Part shown: positions 26,801 to 34,921 of the stretch, one piece after another | How positions within the stretch are numbered: position 1 is the stretch's first letter | Layout of the letters: every line of letters starts with the position of its first letter | Assembly: GCF_030137545.1 (NCBI RefSeq) | Contig: NZ_JARUVL010000001.1 | Span: 1 to 64,000 of the forward strand | From: Virgibacillus sp. LDC-1 | Lineage (GTDB): Bacteria > Bacillota > Bacilli > Bacillales > Amphibacillaceae | DNA length: 64,000 nt | Direction: 5' to 3' | Made by a program: the position numbers and the translations under genes | Notes under the pieces: generated by a model | The model's database searches: none | The model's input: the letters and a program-made list of their open reading frames with translations, nothing else | Told to the model about the DNA's origin: nothing

Positions 26801-26937
26801 AGCCGATGGCAGTAACTATTATTTTTGGGCTTGGTGTTTCAAGTATCTTTACATTACTGTTAATTCCGGTTGTATACACTTATTTTGATGATTTAACTGC
26901 AAAGATTACGAAACGTAGAAAGAAAAAGGAAGCATAA
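23869..26937 (+). CDS. RND-family efflux transporter (SwrC/YerP-like)
   Basis: The 1022-residue pump has the full RND layout: TM1 (about residues 12-32), a large extracellular loop with porter subdomains, TM2-6 including the conserved GLALGLGMMVDSSIVILENIY region with the proton-relay Asp, a second large loop with a Gly-rich patch (GGGGFGMSGSSS), and TM7-12 ending IIMLAGIVVNNSIVLVDY. B. subtilis SwrC, which exports surfactin and supports swarming, is the closest familiar member. Substrate here is unknown. GTG start three bases after the adaptor stop. Confidence 0.92.
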   Translation: MKLVHTSIKRPVGVIMIVLAIIALGIVSVRNLVIDLFPKIDLPVAVIATSYADAAPQEVENLISRPIESSISSVEGINTVQSQSQSGSSLVVMMFNNGVDLDQALLDVREKVDQAKGFLPEQAGEPRIMRFSPDQLPVIWVSVTGKEAEALTEIAEDQIVPFFERQEGVASVTVEGAKEREIQVILDQRKLQQYGINGQSITQALRTQNQSASIGTVEKGAQDLQIRLTGEYESIEQIENTLLQTESGATIHLTDVAEVKDTFKKSNAETLVNGEPSIVLSIMKKTDANTVNVASNIQESMDEIQQELPKGAKLDVVIDTSEFIKLSIDSVVQNILIGGAISIFILLLFLKSIRATIVIGLSIPIAIISTFALMYFTGQTLNALTLGGLALGLGMMVDSSIVILENIYSYRQRGYSLFESALKGASELAPAVIASTTTTLVVFLPIVYVEGIASDLFTPLALAVSFSLIASLVVAVTLVPMLSSKLLSKAMENHGRRYWFNRLLERVKNGYAKVLKRVLKYRKTTILSTLLAIVASLALIPWIGAEFIPSADQGQMEIRVETASGSSLKHTQEVVDEINEKLQTYEDIIETNYVSVGGGGFGMSGSSSNQATYTMQLVSASERSKTTSELAQEIDNTLQGIPGAEITVSALEGGMGMGDPIQVQLNGPEHQVLQELATEVVQEISNVPGVYNPESAASEGVPQLDITIDKEKAAMFGLTQEQILGQVQFQFSGQVATQYREAGHEMDVTLFYPEAERDELSDLQDLKLSSPTGAVIPLEEVVTFQQVQGPATLLRQNQQPQMNVTSEIVNRDLNSIVKDVEKTLDEMNFPEGYSYSIGGQAEDMAEAFTDLALALIFSIFLVYAVMAIQFENFLFPFIIMFSMPATVVGVMVGLFITDLPLSIPAFIGIIMLAGIVVNNSIVLVDYINILRRRGIDRYEAIMEAGRSRLRPILMTTLTTILAMVPLALALGEGAETQQPMAVTIIFGLGVSSIFTLLLIPVVYTYFDDLTAKITKRRKKKEA

Positions 26938-26943
26938 TGGAGA

Positions 26944-26977
26944 AAAGCTCTTCGCAAATATTGCGAAGAGCTTTATT
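26944..26977 (+). terminator. Terminator after the RND operon
   Basis: AAAGCTCTTCGCAA (26944-26957) and TTGCGAAGAGCTTT (26961-26974) form a perfect 14-bp stem with a 3-base loop. The T tract is short. Confidence 0.85.
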
Positions 26978-27033
26978 CATAATCTATTCGATTGAAAAAG
27001 GTTAGTCACCTAGATTAATCGATGAACTAAATG

Positions 27034-27480
27034 CTAGCTGTTTCTAGTAGGTTTCCAGGTCTTACGAATGATTTGATTGGCAACCTCAGAAAACATAAGC
27101 CCGAAAGCAATTCCACCTGAAAGAAGCATTACCTTTGTTGAATATTGAACGGCCATGTAATAATCATTTTCTACAAAATAACGCATCGCATTATAAGCCA
27201 TTCCACCTGGAACAAGTGGAATAATACCAGATACATTAAAAATGATTATCGGGGTTTTAAATACCTTCGCACTAATTTGACTTAATACAGCTACGAGCAT
27301 TGCAGCTAATATAGTAGCTGGAACTGCATCCATGGTCTTGGATACAAGGATAAAGTATAATACCCAGCCGACCATACCAATCAATCCACATTGAATTAAA
27401 GATTTTTTGGGGGCATTAAATATTATCCCGAAGCCCGCTGAGGCAATAAAGCTAGTAACTAGCTGTGCAAAAATGGTCAA
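27034..27480 (-). CDS. ThrE/YjjB-like exporter small subunit
   Basis: The 148-residue membrane protein has four to five helices and the DUF3815 pattern (FGIIFNAPKK, FNVSGIIPLVPGGMAYNAMRY). It normally pairs with a larger DUF1212 subunit, here the next upstream gene; together they resemble one ThrE protein, an exporter of threonine/serine, or YjjPB, linked to succinate export in E. coli. TTG start at 27480 with CGGAGGAA upstream; the gap to its partner is 22 bases. Confidence 0.82.
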   Translation of the reverse strand: MTIFAQLVTSFIASAGFGIIFNAPKKSLIQCGLIGMVGWVLYFILVSKTMDAVPATILAAMLVAVLSQISAKVFKTPIIIFNVSGIIPLVPGGMAYNAMRYFVENDYYMAVQYSTKVMLLSGGIAFGLMFSEVANQIIRKTWKPTRNS

Positions 27481-27502
27481 AACAATTCCTCCGATCTATC
27501 TG

Positions 27503-28246
27503 CTATATAAACATTACAACTGCTGCAACACCAGCCCCAATAGCAAATGCTGTTAGCGTTGCTTCGACCCCTTTGGAAACACCAGCCACGAGATGACCAG
27601 CCATGAGATCTCGAATCGCGTTCGTAATGTGTAGACCCGGAACAAGCGGCATTACTGCTCCAATGATAATCTTGTCTAAATCAACGCCAATCCCCAGACT
27701 GATAAAAAGAACTGCAAGCATTGCAATGAATAGTGAGGCGGTAAACTCAGCAATAAAACGAATTTCTAAGAATCCATCCACAAAGAGCATCGCCGTGAAT
27801 CCTAATCCACCAGCAATCATTGCTGGAAGAAAGTCTGTCCATGACCCTCCGAACATAATGGTAAAGCAGCCACTTGAAATAGCCGCCGCGATGATTTGCA
27901 GCCAGTTAGAAAACTGAAAAGGCCTCGTTTCTAACTCCTTTAAAGCTAGATATGCTTCTTTTATTTCTAAATTGCCTGCAGCAATACTTCTTGAAATTTT
28001 ATTTACTTCAGCTATTTTATGCAAATCTGTTGTACGTTTAGAAATCCGCATGAAATTAGCTGGATCAGCTTGTTCCTTTGAAAAGTTTATCCCAGTGGGG
28101 GTTGCATAGCTCTGAGCGTCATCTAATCCATATGCGGCAGCGATACGATTCATTGTATCTTCTACTCGATACGTTTCAGCGCCAGAAGCGAGCATTATTT
28201 TACCTGCAAGCATACATACTTTTGTAATGGAATCTGTTGTTGTCAT
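27503..28246 (-). CDS. ThrE/YjjP-like exporter large subunit
   Basis: A 247-residue DUF1212 protein. The soluble N-terminal half carries the family motif GAETYRVEDTMNRIAAAYG and a conserved TPTGINFS segment; the C-terminal half has about five membrane helices including MPLVPGLHITNAIRDLMAG. It is first in a two-gene operon with the small subunit. The substrate (an amino acid or dicarboxylate) cannot be told from sequence. ATG at 28246 with AAGGTGA 6 bases upstream. Confidence 0.84.
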   Translation of the reverse strand: MTTTDSITKVCMLAGKIMLASGAETYRVEDTMNRIAAAYGLDDAQSYATPTGINFSKEQADPANFMRISKRTTDLHKIAEVNKISRSIAAGNLEIKEAYLALKELETRPFQFSNWLQIIAAAISSGCFTIMFGGSWTDFLPAMIAGGLGFTAMLFVDGFLEIRFIAEFTASLFIAMLAVLFISLGIGVDLDKIIIGAVMPLVPGLHITNAIRDLMAGHLVAGVSKGVEATLTAFAIGAGVAAVVMFI

Positions 28247-28396
28247 ATGTTCACCTTACTTTCATTTACCCAATTCCTATACACATTATAGACGCTCACA
28301 CGCATTTAGAAAAGAAAGGATTTGTTTTCAGTTTATTCAGTTTCAAAGCACTGTATCTAGCTTGTGATTGTTCGAACCTTCAATACAGTTTTCGTA

Positions 28397-28425
28397 TAAA
28401 AAAGCAAACGGATTTTCCCGTTTGC
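28397..28425 (-). terminator. Terminator of the universal stress protein gene
   Basis: GCAAACGG (28404-28411) and CCGTTTGC (28418-28425) form an 8-bp stem. The A run at 28398-28403 reads as a T run on the minus strand, downstream of the gene that ends at 28445. Confidence 0.82.
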
Positions 28426-28444
28426 CCCTCATTGGCTATATACA

Positions 28445-28888
28445 TTATGGAACAATCGTGACAGGACATGGTGCTTCATGAAGCACACCATAGCTTACAC
28501 TACCAAGAACCGTTCCACGAATCGGACCTAATCCCCGTGAGCCCATTACGATTGAATGCGCTTTAAACTCTTTAGCCACCGAACATATTTCTACTTTCGG
28601 GATACCAATACGAATTACTTTTTCTACCGAGACATTACGATCCGTTGTAAGTACATCAGTTTTATCTAAAATTTCCTTACCGATGCCTAGTGAATACTCT
28701 TTTATTTCTTCCTTACTAAAAAAGCGCTGCACGTTAACGGTTTGAATATTAGGCTGTACGTTTAATACGATCACTTTTGCATCCATTTTTTCTGCAAACT
28801 CGATCGCGTATTTAAGTGCATGGTAAGAATACTCTGAGTCATCTATTGGAACAATAATAGGCAAATTCATTTTATGCGGCTGTGCCAT
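28445..28888 (-). CDS. Universal stress protein (UspA family)
   Basis: A 147-residue single-domain Usp protein, usually a cytoplasmic dimer. It starts the fold with IIVPIDDSEYSYHALKYA and has the ATP-binding signature G-2x-G-9x-G-S as GSRGLGPIRGTVLGSVSYG, so it should belong to the ATP-binding subgroup. It is transcribed alone. The nearest RBS-like AAAGGTG is 13 bases from the ATG, somewhat far, so the exact start is less certain than the identity. Confidence 0.88.
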   Translation of the reverse strand: MAQPHKMNLPIIVPIDDSEYSYHALKYAIEFAEKMDAKVIVLNVQPNIQTVNVQRFFSKEEIKEYSLGIGKEILDKTDVLTTDRNVSVEKVIRIGIPKVEICSVAKEFKAHSIVMGSRGLGPIRGTVLGSVSYGVLHEAPCPVTIVP

Positions 28889-29090
28889 TCAAGACTGGCA
28901 CACCTTTCTCTCCTTTCATATTTAAGTTCTTTATAAAACAATTCGGTAACAGGCAATCAAACTCCTGCTTATTTTTAAGAAGTTCACGGAAATGTTAGGA
29001 ATAGAAAAGTGTTCTAGCTTTTGGAGAAGAGAAATGAAAATGATAAACTAAAATTACACAAGTATCTTATAAAGAAATGGAGAAATAACA

Positions 29091-30413
29091 TTGAACAGTT
29101 TACTCGTTTCCACTATAATCATACTCATTTTAATTGTTGCCAATGGCCTTTTTGCGATGACAGAAATAGCCATCGTTACATCAAGAAAGGCACGATTGGA
29201 GCAACGAAAAAAAGAAGGCGATAAGCGAGCGAGCTTTGCGCTTACGCTGGCAGAAAATCCGACTGATTTACTATCAACGATTCAAATTGGGATTACCTTA
29301 ATCGGTATTATTACGGGGGCTTTTGGGGGCGCTGCGATTGCCAACCAAATTTCTGTATATGTAGCTAAAATAGACTTCTTAGCTCCAATTAGTTCCGAGC
29401 TAAGCTTATTTGGAGTAGTGGCAATCACAACGTATTTATCCTTAGTAATTGGGGAGCTCGCACCAAAGCAAATCGGTCTAAGTAATCCAGAAAAAGTAGC
29501 ATTACTTGTCGCAAAACCAATGTTTTACTTTGCAAAGCTTGGAAGACCATTAATCTGGATATTAAGTCGATCCACGTCACTTGTATTGAAAATATTAGGT
29601 ATTAAAAAATCAGACGAGCCTGATGTAACCGAAGAAGAAATTCAATTATTGATTGAGCAAGGTGTATATAGTGGTGTAGTAGATAAGATGGAACATGAAA
29701 TGGTTGATCAAATTTTTTATATGGGTGATCAACGACTAGGTGATATATTAACACCACGAACACAGCTTATATGGATTGATGTGGAGAGCTCCTATGAAGA
29801 AAATATGGAATTAATCAGTACGAGCTATCATTCCATTTTTCCAGTTGGAAAGGGAAGTTTGGATCATTTTTTAGGGGTGATTTATACAAAGAAGGTTTTT
29901 TCGCGTTTACTTTCTGAAGAAACATTTTCTATTGAGGATTGTATTGATGAGACTCTTGTACTGCCAGAGCATATGAAGGTGCTACAAGCCTTAGAAACGT
30001 TAAAGGAAACGGGTCATCATGAGGCGGTAGTCATTGATGAGTATGGGGGAATTGAAGGGTTTGTTACATTACATGATTTTATTGAGACGATTGTTGGTGA
30101 TATGCCATTACGGGATGAGCTAACGGAAGTACAAATAACCGAGCGAGATGAGACGACCTGGTTAGCAGATGGACTAGTATCTGTTGACACGTTTGTTCGC
30201 TTCTTTGAATTAGAGGACTTTCCGGCAATTGAAGATAGTAATGATTATCATACACTTGGAGGCTTTTTCACGATGTACTTAGGAAATATTCCAAAAGTAG
30301 GGGATACAATTATCGTAGAGAATCTAAAGCTTGAAATTATTGATATGGATCATGTGCGCGTGGATAAAGTAATGATTACGAAGCAACCAAAAGAAACGGA
30401 TAAAACATCATAA
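29091..30413 (+). CDS. CNNM/CorC (HlyC) family membrane protein with CBS domains
   Basis: The 440-residue protein has an N-terminal DUF21 (CNNM) membrane domain with four helices (about residues 1-190), a pair of CBS domains (about 210-335, seen in GDQRLGDILTPRTQLIWID and EAVVIDEYGGIEGFVTLHDFIE) and a C-terminal CorC-HlyC domain (about 350-430). The family is tied to Mg2+ or Co2+ export; the label hemolysin is historical. TTG start at 29091 with TGGAGA about 7 bases upstream. It is monocistronic. Confidence 0.9.
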   Translation: MNSLLVSTIIILILIVANGLFAMTEIAIVTSRKARLEQRKKEGDKRASFALTLAENPTDLLSTIQIGITLIGIITGAFGGAAIANQISVYVAKIDFLAPISSELSLFGVVAITTYLSLVIGELAPKQIGLSNPEKVALLVAKPMFYFAKLGRPLIWILSRSTSLVLKILGIKKSDEPDVTEEEIQLLIEQGVYSGVVDKMEHEMVDQIFYMGDQRLGDILTPRTQLIWIDVESSYEENMELISTSYHSIFPVGKGSLDHFLGVIYTKKVFSRLLSEETFSIEDCIDETLVLPEHMKVLQALETLKETGHHEAVVIDEYGGIEGFVTLHDFIETIVGDMPLRDELTEVQITERDETTWLADGLVSVDTFVRFFELEDFPAIEDSNDYHTLGGFFTMYLGNIPKVGDTIIVENLKLEIIDMDHVRVDKVMITKQPKETDKTS

Positions 30414-30430
30414 GAAAAAATACAGCTTTG

Positions 30431-30556
30431 ACATGGAAAACAGCACAATATTACCGGAGTTTGCAAATCGGGTCATTTTTACCATAGAAGGCACATGCAT
30501 GACCTCTTCAACATGCTTTCGCTATGCCATTGGTTGCAAACTCCTGCTTTTCATGT
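30431..30556. repeat. Nested inverted repeats after the CorC-like gene
   Basis: GGAGTTTGCAA (30456-30466) is exactly complementary to TTGCAAACTCC (30534-30544). Outside these arms, ACATGGAAAACAGCA and TGCTTTTCATGT continue the symmetry with small gaps; inside, GGTCAT (30471-30476) pairs with ATGACC (30499-30504). The result is a 125-bp foldable element. It lacks a T run and lies before the next promoter, so it is not a standard terminator. Confidence 0.55.
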
Positions 30557-30609
30557 TGAAAAAGAACACTTTCTACAGAGTGATAAAGTGATCCTTTTAT
30601 TTATTCTTC

Positions 30610-30670
30610 TTTACTTTTTTGTGGAGTATACTTATGATAAAAGTGAGTAATCACTCACTCGTTATCATAA
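30610..30670 (+). promoter_or_regulatory. Promoter and operator of the ABC exporter operon
   Basis: TTTACT (30610-30615), a 17-base spacer and TATGAT (30633-30638) make a plausible promoter. Over its -10 lies a large dyad: outer arms TTATGATAA (30632-30640) and TTATCATAA (30662-30670), inner arms AGTGAGT (30642-30648) and ACTCACT (30653-30659). A TetR-type repressor, encoded third in this cluster, is the likely ligand. Confidence 0.65.
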
Positions 30671-30683
30671 AAGGAGGATAAGG

Positions 30684-31421
30684 ATGTCAGCATTTATTGA
30701 AATGAAAAACATTCAGCAGGCGTTTCACAAGGAGAAAATCTTAAATGATGTCACCTTGAAGGTATCGAAAGGACAGCTATTTGGCTTGCTGGGACCATCG
30801 GGATCTGGAAAAACGACCTTAGTGAAAATTATGCTCGGTTTATTGCTGCCAACATCTGGAACAGTAAAAATTGGGAATGAGAAAATTCCTTCCTTAAAGT
30901 CGATGAATAGTATTGGGTACATGGCGCAAAGTGACGCACTTTATAATGAATTAACAGGAAGAGAAAATATGGATTTTTTTGCAGCACTATACGGAATAGG
31001 AAAGAAAGACAGAGGCCAGCGGATAGAAGAAACAGCAGCAATTGTTAATTTATCCCCTCATTTAGATAAAGTGTTGGAAAATTATTCAGGAGGAATGCGG
31101 AGAAGGATGTCATTAGCAATTGCATTGTTGCATAGACCGGAGCTATTAATTTTAGATGAACCAACCGTAGGGATTGATCCGGTTTTGCGTGCTTCGATTT
31201 GGAAGGATTTAAAGAAGCTACAAGCACAAGGTACTACAATCATCATCACGACCCATGTGATGGATGAAGCGGAAAAATGTGATCAGCTTGCATTACTCCG
31301 CGGAGGAAAAATAATAGCGAATGGCAGTGCAGCAACGTTGAAAGCAGCGAGCAATACAACTTCTTTAGAAGCGGCCTTTCTTTACTACGGAAGCGTGAAG
31401 GAGGCGGCAATATGCGATTGA
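30684..31421 (+). CDS. ABC exporter ATP-binding protein
   Basis: The 245-residue ATPase has a Walker A (GPSGSGKTT), a Q-loop (GYMAQSDALYNELTG), a signature (YSGGMRRRMS), a Walker B (LLILDEPTVGIDP) and the switch His (ITTHVMDEAEKC). This is the DRA/ABC-2 exporter type. It overlaps the permease gene by ten bases and is led by the dyad operator at 30632-30670. Regulation by the nearby TetR protein suggests export of a toxic compound; the substrate is unknown. Confidence 0.9.
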   Translation: MSAFIEMKNIQQAFHKEKILNDVTLKVSKGQLFGLLGPSGSGKTTLVKIMLGLLLPTSGTVKIGNEKIPSLKSMNSIGYMAQSDALYNELTGRENMDFFAALYGIGKKDRGQRIEETAAIVNLSPHLDKVLENYSGGMRRRMSLAIALLHRPELLILDEPTVGIDPVLRASIWKDLKKLQAQGTTIIITTHVMDEAEKCDQLALLRGGKIIANGSAATLKAASNTTSLEAAFLYYGSVKEAAICD

Positions 31422-32428
31422 GTGCATTAATTAAACGGATTGTGCGCCAGATTATTCGTGATAAACGGAGTATCGCCCTTATGTTTATCGCACCTGTTTT
31501 CGTTATTACCCTTCTTTGGCTTGTACTTGATTTAGAGGATTATGAACCAACAATTGCGATATATGATATTCCAAATCAGCTGGATACAGCATTAAACGAT
31601 CAAACTGCAACAATCATTACAATGTCTGAAAAAGAAGCGTTGGATGCATTAGAAGAGCAAGCAGTAGATGCATTTGCGACTGTCCAAGGTGGCACACTCT
31701 ATTTAAAAATGGAGGGAAGTGATCCAACAGCAAATGGTGCTGTTCAGCGTGTATTTAATCAAGCGATGAAGGAGCATAATCCATCACAAGCACAAATGGA
31801 GGTGGAATTTCTGTATGGATCAAAAAATTTAAATTTGTTTGATCATGTTGGTGCAGTGTTGATCGGCTTCTTTGTGTTCTTCTTTACCTTTATTATAGGT
31901 GGTGTTTCATTTTTAAGAGAACGTACACAGGGAACGCTGGAAAGACTGCTGGCAACGCCGCTGAAACGTTGGGAAATTGTAGCAGGCTATTTAATAGGAT
32001 TTGGTATATTTATATTAATACAATCTGTCATTGTCGCTGCGTATGCAATTTATGTGCTGGATATTTATATGGTTGGCTCTTTTTTAGAAGTGCTTTTTAT
32101 AACCATTTTACTTGCGATTGCTGCTTTAAGTATGGGTACACTTCTTTCAGCCTATGCGAAAAATGAGTTTCAAATGATCCAATTTATTCCTATAGTTATT
32201 GTTCCACAAGTATTTTTTGCTGGCGTATTTCCAATCAGTGGCATTCCATGGCTAGAGGTAATAGGAAAGTTGATGCCGCTTTATTATGGGGCAGATGCTC
32301 TCACTGCCATTATGATTCGTGGGGAGCATTTAACAAATGTTGTGCTAGATATTACAGTCCTAATCGGTTTCTCGCTCCTTTGCATTAGTTTAAATATTGT
32401 TGCACTCAAGCGGTATCGTAGTTTATAA
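31412..32428 (+). CDS. ABC-2 type exporter permease
   Basis: The 338-residue permease has one N-terminal helix (about residues 22-42), a large extracellular domain (about 45-150) and five C-terminal helices, with the ABC-2 motif SFLRERTQGTLERLLATPLKRWEIV. It partners with the ATPase encoded just before it. The ATG at 31412 has GGAGGCG 7 bases upstream, inside the previous gene. Confidence 0.9.
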   Translation: MRLSALIKRIVRQIIRDKRSIALMFIAPVFVITLLWLVLDLEDYEPTIAIYDIPNQLDTALNDQTATIITMSEKEALDALEEQAVDAFATVQGGTLYLKMEGSDPTANGAVQRVFNQAMKEHNPSQAQMEVEFLYGSKNLNLFDHVGAVLIGFFVFFFTFIIGGVSFLRERTQGTLERLLATPLKRWEIVAGYLIGFGIFILIQSVIVAAYAIYVLDIYMVGSFLEVLFITILLAIAALSMGTLLSAYAKNEFQMIQFIPIVIVPQVFFAGVFPISGIPWLEVIGKLMPLYYGADALTAIMIRGEHLTNVVLDITVLIGFSLLCISLNIVALKRYRSL

Positions 32429-32543
32429 AGCCCGGGCTTGTAAATAGTTTAGTAGTTGTGAAATGCTGGGAGAGATGAGGTAACTTCATTTTTACACCAA
32501 GCTCTTTAAAAGCAGTCGATGAAGGAAGAAAGGAGAAATTCGA

Positions 32544-33206
32544 GTGGCTGAAACATTAGATGATAAGCTAAAAGCAATTCAGCAAGAAGGGAATCATATG
32601 ACAAAGAAACAATCACAAATCGTAGAAGCGGCAATTGAATTAATTGCTGAAAAAGGATATTACAATACGTCAACTAGTGAGATTGCGAGGCGTGCGGGAG
32701 TAGCAGAAGGAACGATATTTCGTCATTATGAGACGAAGAAGGATTTGCTGGTTGCAATAGTTACACCAGCAATTGCAAATTTTTCTGCACCTTTCTTCGC
32801 AGAGAAATTTGTTAAAGAAGTTTTTGATGAATCTTATCAAAGCTTTGAAGATCTGTTGTATGCGTTTATTCGAAATCGTTTTGAATTTGCCCAATCCAAT
32901 GTTCCAATCCTGAAAATATTATTACAGGAGCTTGCTTTTCATCCGGAAATTCAGACAACATATAAGCAAGTTTTTGGAACAACTGTATATCCTGCAATGG
33001 ATCATGCATTTACGTATTATAAGGAAAAAGGAGAAATAGGTGATTTACCAACAGATGTGCTTATACGGATGATCGTTCCCACCATTATTGGGTTTATGAT
33101 TGATCGTTTTATGTTAAATCCACAAAAGGATTGGGACGATGAGTTGGAATTGCGCCGCACAGTAGAATATATTTTGCAAGGAATCAGAAAAAATGAATGT
33201 CAATAA
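32544..33206 (+). CDS. TetR-family repressor of the ABC exporter (probable)
   Basis: A 220-residue TetR protein. The DNA-binding domain spans about residues 23-68, with AAIELIAEKGYYNTSTSEIA and AGVAEGTIFRHYETKKDLL; the remainder is an all-helical ligand and dimer domain. It follows the ABC genes by 115 bp and may be cotranscribed. The dyad at 30632-30670 is its most likely site. GTG start with AAAGGAGA 7-8 bases upstream; ATG at 32598 is a less likely internal start. It is unrelated in its C-terminal half to the other TetR protein in this window. Confidence 0.88.
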   Translation: MAETLDDKLKAIQQEGNHMTKKQSQIVEAAIELIAEKGYYNTSTSEIARRAGVAEGTIFRHYETKKDLLVAIVTPAIANFSAPFFAEKFVKEVFDESYQSFEDLLYAFIRNRFEFAQSNVPILKILLQELAFHPEIQTTYKQVFGTTVYPAMDHAFTYYKEKGEIGDLPTDVLIRMIVPTIIGFMIDRFMLNPQKDWDDELELRRTVEYILQGIRKNECQ

Positions 33207-33208
33207 AC

Positions 33209-33236
33209 AATCCCGCCACGTTTTAGGCGGGATTTT
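33209..33236. terminator. Bidirectional terminator between tetR and chbG
   Basis: AATCCCGCC (33209-33217) and GGCGGGATT (33226-33234) form a perfect stem followed by TTTT on the plus strand. It includes the chbG stop codon (33223-33225) and serves two convergent genes. Confidence 0.82.
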
Positions 33237-33924
33237 CAACCCAATCAGGATACTCAATAGAACAGAGAATTTCTAATTCCTTTTCTCGCAATTTGCGATA
33301 CGAGCTAAGCTGTTCTAAATCGGTATCGACATATGCAGGATGTGTCATCACTTCTACCGTATTTACCGGAAGCTTCTTTAATTCAGTAAATATATCTGTG
33401 GAGATACTTTCACCATAAAATTCTAGAAAGAGTGCTTCTGTTAATAATAGATCAGGGCGCTCTTTTAACGAATCTACATACCTTACGGGGACGTTATAGT
33501 CTTCTGCTAATCGAATAACCACTTCTTTTAAAGGCTCCCAGCCATGTATGTGGTGATGGCTATCGATATGATGTAGTGGTAAGCCAGTTTTTATAAATGC
33601 CTCTATTTGCGTACGCCATTCGATTTCTACCTGCTGAATATTCGGTGGTTCCATCGAAGAGAACGTATTTTTAAATCGAAAAAAACCATCCGTATCCACC
33701 AGATCAGGGACATTGTCAGAAAGTGGGCGTCCAGACGACAGCACGAGATGAATGCCAACCTGAAGCGCTGGATTTTGCTTTGCTTGTTCTACTGCATAGT
33801 CAACGGCTCTTCCATTCATCATCATGGTTGTTGCTGTAACAACTCCATCTACATGGGCTTTAATAATTCCATCTGTAACTCCTCTTGTTAATCCATAATC
33901 ATCTGCATTAAAGATTACTTTCAT
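33223..33924 (-). CDS. chbG: ChbG/YdjC-type carbohydrate deacetylase
   Basis: YdjC-fold enzymes remove an N-acetyl group from acetylated sugars; E. coli ChbG deacetylates chitobiose and chitotriose phosphates. The 233-residue protein shows the metal site residues: NADDYGLT at the start and HHIDSHHHIHGW in the middle, plus EVMTHPAY near the end. The ATG at 33924 has GGAGGTAA 8 bases upstream. An extension of 60 codons in the same frame lies over the GntR gene and is not real. It follows the regulator gene by 40 bp. Confidence 0.87.
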   Translation of the reverse strand: MKVIFNADDYGLTRGVTDGIIKAHVDGVVTATTMMMNGRAVDYAVEQAKQNPALQVGIHLVLSSGRPLSDNVPDLVDTDGFFRFKNTFSSMEPPNIQQVEIEWRTQIEAFIKTGLPLHHIDSHHHIHGWEPLKEVVIRLAEDYNVPVRYVDSLKERPDLLLTEALFLEFYGESISTDIFTELKKLPVNTVEVMTHPAYVDTDLEQLSSYRKLREKELEILCSIEYPDWVENPA

Positions 33925-33964
33925 ATGAATTACCTCCAAATTTGATGGTATGATTGTTGTTTTT

Positions 33965-34693
33965 TTAAGACTCGATGGGATAATTCCGTTCAATGGTAAA
34001 GTTTGTTTTATCCCCTCTAAAATACGATTTGGAAAACTCAATCCGTTTACCCGCTTCATTTTCAGCGATAGTTTCAATATAGAAGCATGGAAGGCCTTCC
34101 TCACACTCTAAGTGGGTGCTAATTTGTTCGTCGGCAAGAGTAATTTCAATATTTTCCGTAGTTTTTGCAATTGGCACACCAAATGGATCTTTCAGTGCGG
34201 CGTATAAGGAAGTTTCTGCTTGCTTCTTTGTAATTCCTGGTGCAACTGACCAAGGAATATAAGCGATTTCATATTGTGTCGGCTCGCCATTTGCTTTTCG
34301 AATGCGTTCAATCCGTTGAATTGGATCATTTGTTGAAACGTCTAAGTGCTTTTCTATTAGCTCATTTGCAGGTACAACAGATATCTGGATAAGGGAAACC
34401 TCTGCTTTCTTTCCTTGATTTGCAACTTGATCACTATAACGATTCATTGTATGGGAAAGTGTTTGCTTCACCTTTTGCTCAGCCACGTATGTCCCCTTGC
34501 CTTGCTTTCGAACTAAATACCCCTCCATCGTTAGCTGATTTAAAGCTTGTCTTACAGTTGTTCTACTGACATCAAAATCCTTACATAATTCAAGTTCAGT
34601 CGGTATTTGCTCCCCTTTTTTATACGTGTTTGATTTAATTCTATTAAGTAGTTCCTCTTTAATATAAGCATGTAGAGATTGATGTTTATCCAT
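33965..34693 (-). CDS. GntR-family regulator (HutC/UTRA type)
   Basis: This 242-residue regulator has an N-terminal winged helix (about residues 8-72: IPTELELCKDFDVSRTTVRQALNQL) and a UTRA ligand domain (about 90-235) that normally senses a sugar phosphate. It is divergent from the GH4-PTS operon and followed by chbG, so it probably controls both units through the repeated sites at 34749-34818. ATG at 34693, RBS AAGGAG 6 bases upstream. Confidence 0.9.
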   Translation of the reverse strand: MDKHQSLHAYIKEELLNRIKSNTYKKGEQIPTELELCKDFDVSRTTVRQALNQLTMEGYLVRKQGKGTYVAEQKVKQTLSHTMNRYSDQVANQGKKAEVSLIQISVVPANELIEKHLDVSTNDPIQRIERIRKANGEPTQYEIAYIPWSVAPGITKKQAETSLYAALKDPFGVPIAKTTENIEITLADEQISTHLECEEGLPCFYIETIAENEAGKRIEFSKSYFRGDKTNFTIERNYPIES

Positions 34694-34748
34694 TGGTTAC
34701 TCCTTTATACATATGCTACTTAGAGTGTACAGGATATAACAAATTAAG

Positions 34749-34766
34749 ACAATATAAAACATTTGT
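34749..34766. promoter_or_regulatory. Upstream operator-like site for the GntR regulator
   Basis: ACAATATAAAACATTTGT repeats the half site ACAATATAAA of the better palindrome at 34803-34818. It lies between the two divergent genes and nearer the regulator, so it may give autoregulation. Confidence 0.45.
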
Positions 34767-34794
34767 AGTAACAATTAAAAAATATTTTTTGTAA

Positions 34795-34823
34795 TTGTAT
34801 GGACAATATAAATATTGTATGAT
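34795..34823 (+). promoter_or_regulatory. Promoter with internal operator of the PTS operon
   Basis: TTGTAT (34795-34800), a 17-base spacer and TATGAT (34818-34823) form a sigma-A promoter. The spacer holds the palindrome ACAATAT-AA-ATATTGT (34803-34818), a good place for repression by the GntR protein. Confidence 0.65.
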
Positions 34824-34921
34824 ACATTTAAGGTGAAAAAAGATTAATCTTCTTTCATGCGCAGAAGAAATTTAATGAAAGTGGGTTACGTAATGTATCC
34901 CTTGTAATCGTATGGTTTTTT

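Noticed and set aside
33925-34104. N-terminal extension of ChbG by 60 codons
   Set aside because: It overlaps the 3' end of the GntR gene in another frame; the ATG at 33924 has a good RBS and begins the NADDYG motif correctly.
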